Part shown: positions 9,446 through 18,224 of the stretch, one piece after another
Layout of the letters: each line of letters opens with the position of its first letter
Position numbering within the stretch: the stretch's first letter is position 1
Origin: an uncultured Pelagibacteraceae bacterium
GTDB lineage: Bacteria; Pseudomonadota; Alphaproteobacteria; Pelagibacterales; Pelagibacteraceae
NCBI GenBank assembly: GCA_902619595.1
Contig: CACNFE010000004.1
Span: forward strand, 1-64,000
Reading direction: 5' to 3'
Length of the DNA stretch: 64,000 nt
The notes under the pieces: model-generated
The model's input: the letters and a program-made list of their open reading frames with translations, nothing else
Told to the model about the DNA's origin: nothing
The model's database searches: none
Position numbers and translations under genes: made by a program

Positions 9446-9446
9446 A

Positions 9447-10274
9447 ATGAACGAAAAGCTCAAAAAAAAACTTACGTCTAATTGGTTTAAAATTTTACAA
9501 GATTCAATTTGTGATGACATTGAAAAAATTGAGGGAAAAAAAAATATATTTAATTCAAATAGCTGGAAAAGAAATAAAAATAGAGATGAAGGTGGTGGTG
9601 AATTTAGAATATTTGAAAATGGAAAAGTTTTTGACAAAGTTGGAGTAAATTTTTCTGAAGTCTATGGAAAATTATCAAAACAATTTAAGAATAAGATTCC
9701 TGGAACTAACAAGAGTGCAAAATTTTGGGCCTCAGGCATCTCGGTTGTGATGCACATGAAAAATCCGCATGTTCCAGCAATGCATTTCAATACGAGATAT
9801 ATTCACACATCATCTGGATGGTTTGGTGGAGGGATGGATATAACACCGTGTATTAAAAATAATAATTTAAAGAAAAAATTTCATCAAACACTTAAGAAAG
9901 CTTGTGATCAACATAATAAAAATTATTACAAAAAATATAAAAAATGGTGTGATGAATATTTTTTTTTGAAACATAGAAATGAACCCAGGGGAATAGGTGG
10001 GATTTTTTTCGATTATAAAAAAAAAAATTGGGAAAAAGATTTTGAATTTGTAAGGGATGTTGGTTTAACTTTTCAAATGATTTATAATGAAATTATTTTT
10101 AAGTATAAAAATAAAAAATGGACAAAAAAAGATAAGGAAAAACAATTTTTGAAACGTGGAAGATATGTAGAATTTAATTTAATATATGATAGAGGAACTA
10201 AATTCGGACTACAAACAGGTGGAAACGTAGAAGGAATATTAATGTCGTTACCGCCTATTGCTAAATGGAAATAA
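9447..10274 (+). CDS. hemF: Oxygen-dependent coproporphyrinogen III oxidase
   Basis: 275 residues. It converts coproporphyrinogen III to protoporphyrinogen IX using O2 in haem synthesis. Signatures: [21 protein letters not shown] [13 protein letters not shown] near 48, [14 protein letters not shown] near 107, [11 protein letters not shown] near 128, [14 protein letters not shown] near 170, and [20 protein letters not shown] near 243. The context fits haem supply to the neighbouring bc1 genes. Its stop overlaps upstream codons of the greA frame, but the likely greA start is two bases beyond. Confidence 0.98.
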   Translation: MNEKLKKKLTSNWFKILQDSICDDIEKIEGKKNIFNSNSWKRNKNRDEGGGEFRIFENGKVFDKVGVNFSEVYGKLSKQFKNKIPGTNKSAKFWASGISVVMHMKNPHVPAMHFNTRYIHTSSGWFGGGMDITPCIKNNNLKKKFHQTLKKACDQHNKNYYKKYKKWCDEYFFLKHRNEPRGIGGIFFDYKKKNWEKDFEFVRDVGLTFQMIYNEIIFKYKNKKWTKKDKEKQFLKRGRYVEFNLIYDRGTKFGLQTGGNVEGILMSLPPIAKWK

Positions 10275-10276
10275 GA

Positions 10277-10753
10277 ATGGATAAAGAGCCAATAACAATT
10301 AAAGGTTTAGAGAAACTAAAAGAAGAGCTAGTTTTTAGAAAAGAAAAAAAACGTCCGGAAATAGTTTCGGCTATATCTGAGGCAAGATCTCATGGTGACC
10401 TTAAAGAAAATGCGGAGTACCACGCAGCCAAAGAACAACAATCCCATAATGAAGGAAGAATTGAGGAAATTAATGATTTAATTGCAAGAGCAAATGTAAT
10501 TGATGTGACTAAACTTGCGAATGAAGGCAAGGTTATATTTGGATCAACTGTTTTTTTAGTAAACTTAGATAATGATGAAAAAGTAAATTATAAAATAGTT
10601 GGTAAAGATGAGGCTGATATAAAAAATAAATTAATTTATTTTAAATCTCCAATAGGTAAAGGATTGATTGGCAAAAATAAAGGCGACCTAGTTGAAATTA
10701 AAACTCCTGCAGGAGATAAAAATTTTGAAATAAAAGACGTAAAATATATTTAA
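10277..10753 (+). CDS. greA: Transcription elongation factor GreA
   Basis: 158 residues from the ATG at 10277, giving [18 protein letters not shown] as in GreA proteins elsewhere. An ATG four codons earlier (10265) lies inside hemF and is less likely. The N-terminal coiled coil carries the acidic tip region [21 protein letters not shown], followed by the FKBP-like C-terminal domain ([24 protein letters not shown]). GreA rescues backtracked RNA polymerase by stimulating transcript cleavage. The 3' end overlaps the convergent cca gene by four bases. Confidence 0.96.
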   Translation: MDKEPITIKGLEKLKEELVFRKEKKRPEIVSAISEARSHGDLKENAEYHAAKEQQSHNEGRIEEINDLIARANVIDVTKLANEGKVIFGSTVFLVNLDNDEKVNYKIVGKDEADIKNKLIYFKSPIGKGLIGKNKGDLVEIKTPAGDKNFEIKDVKYI

Positions 10754-12015
10754 TTTTTAACAATTCTTTCTAAGTCTTTCTCTGTAATAGAAAAATTATT
10801 TTTAATCCAAAAATCCTCTAAAAGTTTTAAGTATTCACCAATTTTTTTTCCCTCAGTTAAATTAAATTTTTTCATTAAATCTTCTGCTTTAATAGGAAAG
10901 ACTGGTAACTCTTGATTTTTAAAGTACTCAATAAACTCTAAAAATTTTTTTTCAGCTTTTTTTGAGGTTAATACTTTATAATTTAAAATATCTAATAAAC
11001 TTTCTTTACCATGCAAATAATAATATTTCCAAAGTGATTTGGAGTCTATTTTGACTGTAGTTTTAACATTATAAAAAAAATCTTTAATATTTTTAATTCG
11101 TTTTTGATCCTTTTTGGAAATATTAAATTTAAATAGGAAATATTCTAAATTATCTGTTTCATCTATACTTATCACGGCTAACAAAACAGGAAAATCAATA
11201 TTTTTTAAATTTTCTTTAGCCTTAGGATTTAAATTTTTTATAATTTCTAGTTTTTTAAATTGTGGAAATATAAATTTCAGTATCTCTAAAGAATAATTAT
11301 TTAAACATAGTTTTTCTAATGAACCTGAAATAGTAATTTTTTTAAATTCATCTAATAGTCGTTCGGATGATATTTTAGAAATACCACTTAAATTTTTTTT
11401 AATACTTTTTAAAGTATTTAAATCGTGGTCTGTTTTGCTATACATGGAGAAAAATCTTAAATACCTAAGAATTCTTAAATAATCCTCTTGAATTCTTTGG
11501 TCTGCTTTGCCAATAAAAATAACTTTACCGGCCTCAAGGTCTCTTTTTCCATCAAAGGGATCAAACAGGTTTCCATTTATGTCTGAATAAATAGCGTTTA
11601 TTGTAAAGTCTCTTCTTTCAGCATCTTTTTTCCAATCTTTGGTAAATTCAACTTTTGAATGTCTTCCATCAGGCAGTACATCGCTTCTCAAGGATGTAAT
11701 TTCAAATTTTTCATTATCAATTTGTGCAGTAATTGTTCCATGTTGGATACCTGTTTCATAAAACTTGATATTATTCTCATTTAGTGCTTTTTGAATATCA
11801 TATGGTTCAAGGTTGGTTGCAAGATCAATATCATCGACTTTTTCATTCATGAGAATTTTTCTAACACAACCACCAACATATCTAACTTCAGAGTCTGCTG
11901 AAAAATCTTGAATTGAATTAAATATTTTTTTTACATTTGAATTATTTTGTAGATCAATAAATTTGGACTCAATTTTATTTGAATTACTTAAAATTTTATT
12001 TAAAAAGTTTAACAT
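10750..12015 (-). CDS. cca: CCA tRNA nucleotidyltransferase / poly(A) polymerase family protein
   Basis: 421 residues. The nucleotidyltransferase head shows [14 protein letters not shown] near residue 46, VDDIDLATN (the two catalytic Asp) near 60, [13 protein letters not shown] near 133, and the [21 protein letters not shown] RNA-binding block near 175. The C-terminal half is poorly conserved, as is usual. The enzyme adds or repairs the tRNA 3' CCA; alphaproteobacterial members are often labelled PcnB. The ATG at 12015 lies only three bases after the 3' end of tRNA-Gln on the same strand, so the mRNA may be made from a tRNA-containing transcript. No Shine-Dalgarno sequence fits in that gap. 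Confidence 0.92.
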   Translation of the reverse strand: MLNFLNKILSNSNKIESKFIDLQNNSNVKKIFNSIQDFSADSEVRYVGGCVRKILMNEKVDDIDLATNLEPYDIQKALNENNIKFYETGIQHGTITAQIDNEKFEITSLRSDVLPDGRHSKVEFTKDWKKDAERRDFTINAIYSDINGNLFDPFDGKRDLEAGKVIFIGKADQRIQEDYLRILRYLRFFSMYSKTDHDLNTLKSIKKNLSGISKISSERLLDEFKKITISGSLEKLCLNNYSLEILKFIFPQFKKLEIIKNLNPKAKENLKNIDFPVLLAVISIDETDNLEYFLFKFNISKKDQKRIKNIKDFFYNVKTTVKIDSKSLWKYYYLHGKESLLDILNYKVLTSKKAEKKFLEFIEYFKNQELPVFPIKAEDLMKKFNLTEGKKIGEYLKLLEDFWIKNNFSITEKDLERIVKN

Positions 12016-12018
12016 ATT

Positions 12019-12093
12019 TGGCTGGGGCGCTAGGATTCGAACCTAGGAATGGCGGTACCAAAAACCGCTGCCTTACCACTTGGCTACGCCCCA
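12019..12093 (-). tRNA. tRNA-Gln (anticodon UUG)
   Basis: On the minus strand the acceptor arm TGGGGCG pairs with CGCCCCA, followed by discriminator G and an encoded CCA (12019-12021). The anticodon stem GCGGT/ACCGC encloses the loop TTTTGGT with anticodon TTG. The T arm CTAGG-TTCGAAT-CCTAG is perfect. Total 75 bases. It lies 32 bases after ispE and three bases before cca, all in the same direction. Confidence 0.97.
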
Positions 12094-12125
12094 AAGTTTA
12101 TTTATTTTCTATCAAAAATAAATTT

Positions 12126-12968
12126 TTATATAACTTTTGATAAAATGCACCAACAATTATTTAATTTTCTTTTGGACATTTTCAACGCATTTTTTGCAGA
12201 TACTTCTTTATTAAAATACATCACTAAAGTTGAACCAGATCCTGTCATTCTTACAAATTCAGCTTTTTTCCAACTTAATAGCTTATTTTTTAATTTAAAA
12301 AGGTTTGGATAAAGTCGGAAAGCACTATTTTCAAGATCATTTTCACTATTTATTATCATAGTTTTACTAACATTTTTTAATTTGCCTAATTTACTTTTAG
12401 AAAATACTTTATTTGCAGAAAAAACTTTTCTTGTTGAGCAGCCAAAATTGGGTTTTACTAATAATAGATAGTATTTAATTCTAGTTTTGAGTACACGTAT
12501 TTTTCCACTAGGTAGGTAAACTTTTGGAAATTTATTAAGACCCAAAATTACATCTGATCCAATTTTTTTAGCAAATTTTTCACTTAGTTTTTTTGTTAAT
12601 ATTTTTTTTTTTAAAAAAAAACTCAAAATTGAAGCTGCATTCATAGATCCACCACCCATGCCTGATTTTTGAGGAATATTTTTTTTTACTAATATTTGAT
12701 ATTTTTTTTTTATAATTTTTTCTTTTTCTAATAATGCCAATAAGTGGGTGATTGTATTAAATTTTGGTATACCTTTAGAATATTTTCCTCTAAAAATTAC
12801 CTTATGTTTTTTACTTCTAATTTCACTAATTTTAATCTCATCAGCCAAATCAATTAAAGCAACTAAACTTTCAATTTGATGTAAATTATTTATCTTTCTT
12901 TTGCTGACAATATTTAAATTTAAATTGATCTTAGCGTATGACTTAATTGTATGAGTTGTTGTTATCAA
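12126..12968 (-). CDS. ispE: 4-diphosphocytidyl-2-C-methyl-D-erythritol kinase
   Basis: 280 residues of the GHMP kinase superfamily. Seen: KSYAKINLNLNI at the N-terminus, the ATP-binding PQKSGMGGGSMNAAS near residue 96, GSDVILGL near 131, and the C-terminal RMTGSGSTLVMYF. It phosphorylates CDP-methylerythritol in the MEP isoprenoid pathway; ispH of the same pathway is at 29505-30449. Its start lies 26 bases inside the upstream TPR gene, a pairing often seen in alphaproteobacteria. Confidence 0.95.
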   Translation of the reverse strand: MITTTHTIKSYAKINLNLNIVSKRKINNLHQIESLVALIDLADEIKISEIRSKKHKVIFRGKYSKGIPKFNTITHLLALLEKEKIIKKKYQILVKKNIPQKSGMGGGSMNAASILSFFLKKKILTKKLSEKFAKKIGSDVILGLNKFPKVYLPSGKIRVLKTRIKYYLLLVKPNFGCSTRKVFSANKVFSKSKLGKLKNVSKTMIINSENDLENSAFRLYPNLFKLKNKLLSWKKAEFVRMTGSGSTLVMYFNKEVSAKNALKMSKRKLNNCWCILSKVI

Positions 12969-14646
12969 TATTTGGGCCCACTAATAATTTTTTTTTTACT
13001 TTTTCTAACATATCTTTTTCTGTATCTTTAAATCCAATAACACTATTCCAATAATACTTTGCTTGTATTTTTTTATTAAGTCTCCATAAAATATCACCAT
13101 AATGGTCATTTACGATTGGATCATTGGGCATTAGCGTTATCGCTTTTCTCATGAATTTTTCTGCTTCTGTATATCTTCCTGTTAAATAATAACCCCAACC
13201 AACTGAGTCAGTGATATATGGATCATCCTCATTATTCTTATATGCAATCTCCAACATTTTTACAGCTTTCGAAATATTAATTTTTCTCTCAAGCCAGGAA
13301 TAGGCTAAATAATTTAAAGTATAAGAATTATCTGGAACAATTTTTAATGCCGTTAATAAATCTTTATCGCTCCTTTCAAAATTTGATAATCTTTCATAAC
13401 TACCACCTCTTCTAAATAATAAATCAGCATAGGTATCAGAGTTAGTGTCATAATTTTTCATTAACTTAGAATAAAGTTCGATTGCTTCTTTATATTTTTT
13501 ATAATTTTTATAAATATTTGCCATATCAAAGATAATCTTATCTGTTTTGTTTTCTATTTTATTAAACTTCGTTTTAATATAATTCAACGCTTGTTGATCA
13601 TCATGTTTCTCTGCAATTATTTTGGTTTTAATTTTCACTTTGAACCAATAAAATAGCTTATCTTGCTTACTAAAATTTTTTAATATTTTTTCAGCCTCTT
13701 TGTACTTTTTAGAATTAAAATAGTTTTCAACTGTTAATAGCTTATTTGCTTTAAATTTTTCATTTAAAAAATTAGAAACACTTAAGTAAAAGTTAGATCT
13801 TTCAAAATCTTCATCAGATGAATACAAATTTGAAATTAAGAAAAAAAATTCAGCTAAAAGATCAGTTTCGGATTTGCATGAAAATATATCGGTGATTTTT
13901 TTTGTTTGATTATTTTTTAACCAGTCATTTGTTTGAAGAATAAGCAGCCCACTTGTGAGTTTATCTTGTTTCAAAAAAAGTTTTTTTGCCTCTTCGACCT
14001 TATTTTGATTGATCAAATAATTAGAATAAAAGAATAAGTATCTAGAATAATCTACATTTGAAGAATTAACCAAAGTATAGAATGACTTAGACGTGGTATC
14101 ATCTTCTAAATAACATTTTAAAAATGTAATATTCAGAAGATCTAAATTATCAAAATTAGATTTTTGAAAAATCAGTTTTTTGTTTTTAAAAGTCGATAAG
14201 TATAACGTTAATGTATCATAGATTGCATTTTCATAAACGCTTGAACTTTTTAGTTCATTTAAATATTCAAGATAATTTTCGCTTTCTTCATATTTCTCTT
14301 TTAAAATTGAGTCCAGTGTTAAAAGCACCTGAGACTCAAAAAAATCAAAATTTTTTTTATTTTCTAAAATTTTTATTTCTTGAATTGCTTTTTTTACTTT
14401 CTGATTTATAGCTAGTGAGAAGATATATTTTCTTAAGTAATTATCACGTTTTTTTACTAATGCTTTTGACGAATTAAAATAACTTAACGAATCTTGGTTT
14501 TGTTGGTTATTATAAGAAATTATAGCTGAGAGATAATTGGTTAGTTCGTTCTCATTTAAATCATTATTTGTTACTTTAGAATTCGCCTGTTTGGCGAAAA
14601 AAAAGATCATTAGAATGAAGGAAAATTTAATAAATTTTGATATCAT
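12943..14646 (-). CDS. TPR-repeat exported protein
   Basis: 567 residues with an N-terminal signal sequence (hydrophobic ~residues 5-22, ending near ANSKV). The C-terminal third contains several tetratricopeptide repeats, for example YKEAIELYSKLMKNY, DKDLLTALKIVPDN and YTEAEKFMRKAITLMPNDP. The N-terminal part is divergent and helical. TPR proteins are scaffolds, and this one probably acts in the periplasm or envelope. No enzymatic motif is visible. It is divergent from the UDG gene with only eight bases between start codons. Confidence 0.85.
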   Translation of the reverse strand: MISKFIKFSFILMIFFFAKQANSKVTNNDLNENELTNYLSAIISYNNQQNQDSLSYFNSSKALVKKRDNYLRKYIFSLAINQKVKKAIQEIKILENKKNFDFFESQVLLTLDSILKEKYEESENYLEYLNELKSSSVYENAIYDTLTLYLSTFKNKKLIFQKSNFDNLDLLNITFLKCYLEDDTTSKSFYTLVNSSNVDYSRYLFFYSNYLINQNKVEEAKKLFLKQDKLTSGLLILQTNDWLKNNQTKKITDIFSCKSETDLLAEFFFLISNLYSSDEDFERSNFYLSVSNFLNEKFKANKLLTVENYFNSKKYKEAEKILKNFSKQDKLFYWFKVKIKTKIIAEKHDDQQALNYIKTKFNKIENKTDKIIFDMANIYKNYKKYKEAIELYSKLMKNYDTNSDTYADLLFRRGGSYERLSNFERSDKDLLTALKIVPDNSYTLNYLAYSWLERKINISKAVKMLEIAYKNNEDDPYITDSVGWGYYLTGRYTEAEKFMRKAITLMPNDPIVNDHYGDILWRLNKKIQAKYYWNSVIGFKDTEKDMLEKVKKKLLVGPNIDNNNSYN

Positions 14647-14654
14647 TTGTTTTT

Positions 14655-15341
14655 ATGAATAATGAAGTTTTAAATGATGAGTTTCTAAAATCAATAGACT
14701 CAAATTACGAATTTAGTAATAAACCAATAAGACGCCTGAAAAAGTCACAACAATCAGGTGAAATTAAATTACAACTAGAAAATCTTAAAAAACAAATTGC
14801 TGAAATTGATGCTTGTGATCTTAAAAATCATGCTAACCAGTTAGTTTTTAGTGATGGAAATTTTAGAAGTAAAATAATGCTTGTAGGTGAAGGCCCGGGT
14901 CAAAAAGAGGATGAAATAGGAAAACCTTTTATGGGCGATGCAGGAAAATTATTAAATAAAATGTTAGCAGCCATAGATATTAAAAGAGAAAGTATCTACA
15001 TCACAAATGTTGTCAATTACAGGCCACCAAATAATAGAAAGCCAACAACTACTGAGATAAATAAATATTCAAAATTTCTATATGAACATATTTCTATAAT
15101 TAATCCTAAAATACTAATAATTATGGGTGGTACAGCAATGGAAGCATTGATTGGTAATAATTTTAAAATTTCTAAAGAGAGAGGAATATGGAAAGATGTT
15201 ATTATAAAGGGTAAAACTTACTTATCCATTGTAACATTTCATCCTGCATATCTTTTAAGGCAACCAGATCAAAAAAAATATTCATGGATAGATTTAAAGG
15301 AAATAAGAAAAAAAATTAATGAATTGAATATCATTTTGTAA
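14655..15341 (+). CDS. Uracil-DNA glycosylase, family 4-like, apparently without the Fe-S ligands
   Basis: 228 residues from the ATG at 14655; another in-frame ATG at 14637 would overlap the divergent TPR gene. Motif A is GEGPGQKEDEIGKPFMGDAG near residue 74, followed by NVVNYRPPNNRKPT and motif B-like TFHPAYLLRQP near the end. This matches family 4/5 uracil-DNA glycosylases, which excise uracil to start base-excision repair. Classic family 4 enzymes hold a 4Fe-4S cluster with four Cys. Here there is a single Cys in the whole protein (ACDLKNHA), and the usual KCRPP Cys position is Tyr. It is two bases before rnhB. Confidence 0.88.
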   Translation: MNNEVLNDEFLKSIDSNYEFSNKPIRRLKKSQQSGEIKLQLENLKKQIAEIDACDLKNHANQLVFSDGNFRSKIMLVGEGPGQKEDEIGKPFMGDAGKLLNKMLAAIDIKRESIYITNVVNYRPPNNRKPTTTEINKYSKFLYEHISIINPKILIIMGGTAMEALIGNNFKISKERGIWKDVIIKGKTYLSIVTFHPAYLLRQPDQKKYSWIDLKEIRKKINELNIIL

Positions 15342-15342
15342 A

Positions 15343-15918
15343 ATGAAAAAAACTTTAGCTGGTGTAGATGAAGCTGGAAGAGGAAGTTTAATTGGTCCAG
15401 TCTTTGCTGCTGCTGTAATTCTTAATAATGACATCAATAAGAAAATACTTAAAGACTCAAAAAGTTTATCAAAAAATAAGCGTGAAAATTTAGAAAAATA
15501 TATAAAGAAAAATTCAAAATGGTCAGTTGGTTCAGCGTCCGTAAAGGAAATAGAAAAATATAATATTTTAAATGCAAGTCTGCTTGCAATGGAAAGAGCT
15601 ATAAAAAAATTAAAAATAAAACCAAAAATTATATTAGTTGATGGTAACATAATTCCTGATATGAGGAGTTATAATTTAAAGTACGTAATTAAGGGTGACC
15701 AAAAGATACCTGAAATATCTGCTGCATCTATAATTGCAAAAGTATCACGAGATAGATTAATCAAAAAATTAGCAAAGATACATCATAGGTATTTCTGGCA
15801 CAAAAACGCTGGCTACGGAACAAAAGACCATCTTAGGGCTCTTAAAAAATTTGGAGTTACGAAATATCATAGAAAAAAATTTAAACCTATACACAACATA
15901 TTGAGTCTCGAAAAATAA
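15343..15918 (+). CDS. rnhB: Ribonuclease HII
   Basis: 191 residues. GVDEAGRGSLIGPVFAAAVIL at residues 6-26 carries the DEAGRG catalytic motif. Further blocks are DSKSLSKNKRE, ILVDGN, KGDQKIPEISAASIIAKVSRD, and a final HRKKFKPI. The enzyme removes ribonucleotides from DNA. In Caulobacter and many alphaproteobacteria rnhB also lies just upstream of ccrM, as here. Its last codons contain one of the GANTC sites (15903-15907). Confidence 0.97.
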   Translation: MKKTLAGVDEAGRGSLIGPVFAAAVILNNDINKKILKDSKSLSKNKRENLEKYIKKNSKWSVGSASVKEIEKYNILNASLLAMERAIKKLKIKPKIILVDGNIIPDMRSYNLKYVIKGDQKIPEISAASIIAKVSRDRLIKKLAKIHHRYFWHKNAGYGTKDHLRALKKFGVTKYHRKKFKPIHNILSLEK

Positions 15919-15954
15919 CCACCACAAAAAGACTCAAAATAATTCAATCACAAG

Positions 15955-15983
15955 TTGACGAGGACTCTAGCCTAGAGTCTAAT
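15955..15983 (+). promoter_or_regulatory. Putative ccrM promoter with GANTC palindrome in the spacer
   Basis: TTGACG (-35, 15955-15960) and TCTAAT (-10, 15978-15983) are separated by exactly 17 bases. A perfect 8+1+8 inverted repeat, GACTCTAG-C-CTAGAGTC, occupies 15963-15979, filling nearly the whole spacer and entering the -10. Both ends of the palindrome are GANTC, the target of CcrM. Two more GANTC sites lie at 15903-15907 and 15931-15935. The ccrM ATG is 12 bases beyond the -10, so the leader would be about six bases. Known: CcrM methylates GANTC, and the Caulobacter ccrM promoter contains GANTC sites. Inference: methylation autoregulates this promoter. Confidence 0.6.
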
Positions 15984-15995
15984 AAGTTTTTAAAA

Positions 15996-17072
15996 ATGAT
16001 CGATAATAAATTAAAAAATAAAATTATTAATGGAAACAGTATTAAAGAACTAAAAAAAATTCCAAGCGAAAGTTTTGATTTAATTTTTGCGGATCCACCT
16101 TACAATTTACAATTACGAAATAATTTAATTAGACCAGATAGATCAAAAGTAAATGCTGTAAACGATAAATGGGATCAATTTGAAAGTTTCAAAACATACG
16201 ATGATTTTACTTATGCTTGGCTTAGTGAGTGTAAAAGAGTTTTAAAAAAAAATGGAGCAATTTGGGTGATTGGTAGTTACCATAATATATACAGAGTTGG
16301 TACAGCAATTCAAAACCTAGGTTTTTGGATTTTAAATGATGTTATATGGAATAAAAAAAATCCAATGCCAAACTTTAGAGGCACACGTTTTACCAATGCG
16401 CATGAAACTTTGATTTGGGCTTCAAAATCTGAAAAATCAAAATATACTTTTAATTATCAGTCTTTAAAATGTTTAAATGATGATATTCAAATGAGATCTA
16501 ATTGGGATTTACCCATTTGTAGTGGTACTGAAAGACTAAAAAAAAATGGAAAGAAAATACACTCAACACAAAAACCTGAAGCTTTATTACATAGAATTTT
16601 ATTAGCAACCTCAAATAAAAACGATTATATCTTAGATCCTTTTTTAGGCTCTGGAACAACAGCTGCAGTTTCAAAAAAATTAGGAAGGAATTATTTTGGC
16701 ATAGAAAAAGATAAAAATTACTGCAAGGCTGCAGAACAAAGATTAAGTGAAACAAAACCTATTGAAGATGATTATTTAGATACACTCCAAAATAATAGAT
16801 CTAAACCGAGAATACCTTTTGGCTCGTTAGTTGAATTGGGAATAATTAAACCGGGAACTACTATTTTTGATAATAAAAAGAAAATTAGCGCAAAAATCAT
16901 GGTCGATGGTAGTATAAAACACGCTCAAACTGAGGGATCAATCCATAAAGTAGCAGCAACAATTTTAGGTGCTGAAAGTTGTAATGGTTGGACATTTTGG
17001 CACTACAATAGAAACGGATCCATTTTTCCTATTGATAATTTAAGAGATAGATTTTTAAAAAACAAAATTTAA
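15996..17072 (+). CDS. ccrM: CcrM-type adenine-N6 DNA methyltransferase (predicted GANTC)
   Basis: 358 residues. FADPPYNLQLRNNLIRPDRSKV near residue 30 has the DPPY catalytic motif; the SAM-binding motif is LDPFLGSGTTAAVSKKLGR near 211, an order typical of beta-class enzymes. HSTQKPEALLHRIL and the C-terminal RAMA-type domain (VDGSIKHAQTEGSIHKVAATILGAESCNGWTFWHY) are diagnostic for the CcrM group. CcrM methylates adenine in GANTC late in the alphaproteobacterial cell cycle. No cognate restriction gene is adjacent, as expected for an orphan methylase. Target specificity is inferred from family membership. Confidence 0.95.
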   Translation: MIDNKLKNKIINGNSIKELKKIPSESFDLIFADPPYNLQLRNNLIRPDRSKVNAVNDKWDQFESFKTYDDFTYAWLSECKRVLKKNGAIWVIGSYHNIYRVGTAIQNLGFWILNDVIWNKKNPMPNFRGTRFTNAHETLIWASKSEKSKYTFNYQSLKCLNDDIQMRSNWDLPICSGTERLKKNGKKIHSTQKPEALLHRILLATSNKNDYILDPFLGSGTTAAVSKKLGRNYFGIEKDKNYCKAAEQRLSETKPIEDDYLDTLQNNRSKPRIPFGSLVELGIIKPGTTIFDNKKKISAKIMVDGSIKHAQTEGSIHKVAATILGAESCNGWTFWHYNRNGSIFPIDNLRDRFLKNKI

Positions 17073-17081
17073 TTTCAAAAT

Positions 17082-18224
17082 TTATCTGTAAATTTTACCG
17101 AGATAGTTTTCTAAAAACTTTTTATTTTTAACTAATTTTTTTAAAAAAATATTTCTTAAGAAAATTGTTAAAGGGTTAGATAAATGAAATATAAATTGGT
17201 TGATTTTTGATCTTTTATTCACCATTTTTATTTTTTTTACTCTCTCCTCAAAAAAACTATTTTCTGTATTGCTATCTATTTTTTTAAATAATTCATAAGC
17301 TCCCTCTATCGATTGAGAGGCACCTTGTGCAAATGATGGGGAAAAAGCAAAAAAAGCATCTCCAATTGGGTAAATGTTATTTTTCTTAATTTCAAAAAAA
17401 TGATCGGTTACGAATACTGGAAATATTTTTAGTTGTTTAATTTCATCAAAAAATTTCTTACTTTCTTGAGGTATATTTTTTAAAACTTTTTTTATAAAAG
17501 CGTTATCATTAAATAATGAATAATTCTTAAGCTCTTCGTCTGAAAGCTTGTATTTCATAATAGCTATAAAATTTAAATCACCATCTGGATTTAGTGGATA
17601 AATAACGTGGTGAAAATCAGAACCAAAGAATAAGGAAATATTTTTTTTATCAATAATATTTGAGGAATTAGGGATCATCCCTCTTATAGCTAAAGTATTA
17701 TTATATCTTGGTTTGGTATTATTATTTGAAATAAGATTTTTACTCTTTGAAAAAACTCCGTCTGAAATTATCAAATAATCGCACTCAAAAGTTTCATTAT
17801 TTTCAAAAGTTAAATGAATTTTTTCATTTTGTTGGTCTACCTTTGAAATACTGTGGTTAGTTTTTATTAAATCCTGAATTTTATCTTTTAGAAAACTTAC
17901 TAAATCTGATCGTTTAAGTGTTGTATATTTACAATCATGTGAATTGAAATCAGAAATATATAGATCACAAAACTTATCCTGGCTTTTATTTGAATAAAAA
18001 ATTATTTTATCAGGATTAAACTTTTTATCATTTTGAAATTTATGAAATTCGATTTTATTTAAAAGTCTAACACTATTGACTGATAATTGAATTCCATACC
18101 CCTCATCTAAATTAATTAATTTGTCTTTTTCAAAAATTTTAATTTCATAATTTGAATTATTTTTAAAAAGATTTGCAATAAATAATCCTGAAATCCCTGC
18201 TCCAATAATTGCAACTTTTTTCAT
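17082..18224 (-). CDS. FAD-dependent monooxygenase (PHBH-fold)
   Basis: 380 residues. VAIIGAGISGLFIANLF at residues 4-20 is the FAD-binding dinucleotide fold. DYLIISDGVFSKSK near 150 corresponds to the DG motif, and YPIGDAFFAFSPSFAQGASQSIEGAYEL near 285 is the second FAD motif (GD...P..GQG type) of aromatic-ring hydroxylases. Related proteins include salicylate hydroxylase-like and UbiH/Coq6-like enzymes. A role in ubiquinone ring hydroxylation or in aromatic or kynurenine-like metabolism is possible, but the substrate cannot be read from the sequence. Its ATG overlaps the mutY stop by one base. Confidence 0.82.
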   Translation of the reverse strand: MKKVAIIGAGISGLFIANLFKNNSNYEIKIFEKDKLINLDEGYGIQLSVNSVRLLNKIEFHKFQNDKKFNPDKIIFYSNKSQDKFCDLYISDFNSHDCKYTTLKRSDLVSFLKDKIQDLIKTNHSISKVDQQNEKIHLTFENNETFECDYLIISDGVFSKSKNLISNNNTKPRYNNTLAIRGMIPNSSNIIDKKNISLFFGSDFHHVIYPLNPDGDLNFIAIMKYKLSDEELKNYSLFNDNAFIKKVLKNIPQESKKFFDEIKQLKIFPVFVTDHFFEIKKNNIYPIGDAFFAFSPSFAQGASQSIEGAYELFKKIDSNTENSFFEERVKKIKMVNKRSKINQFIFHLSNPLTIFLRNIFLKKLVKNKKFLENYLGKIYR

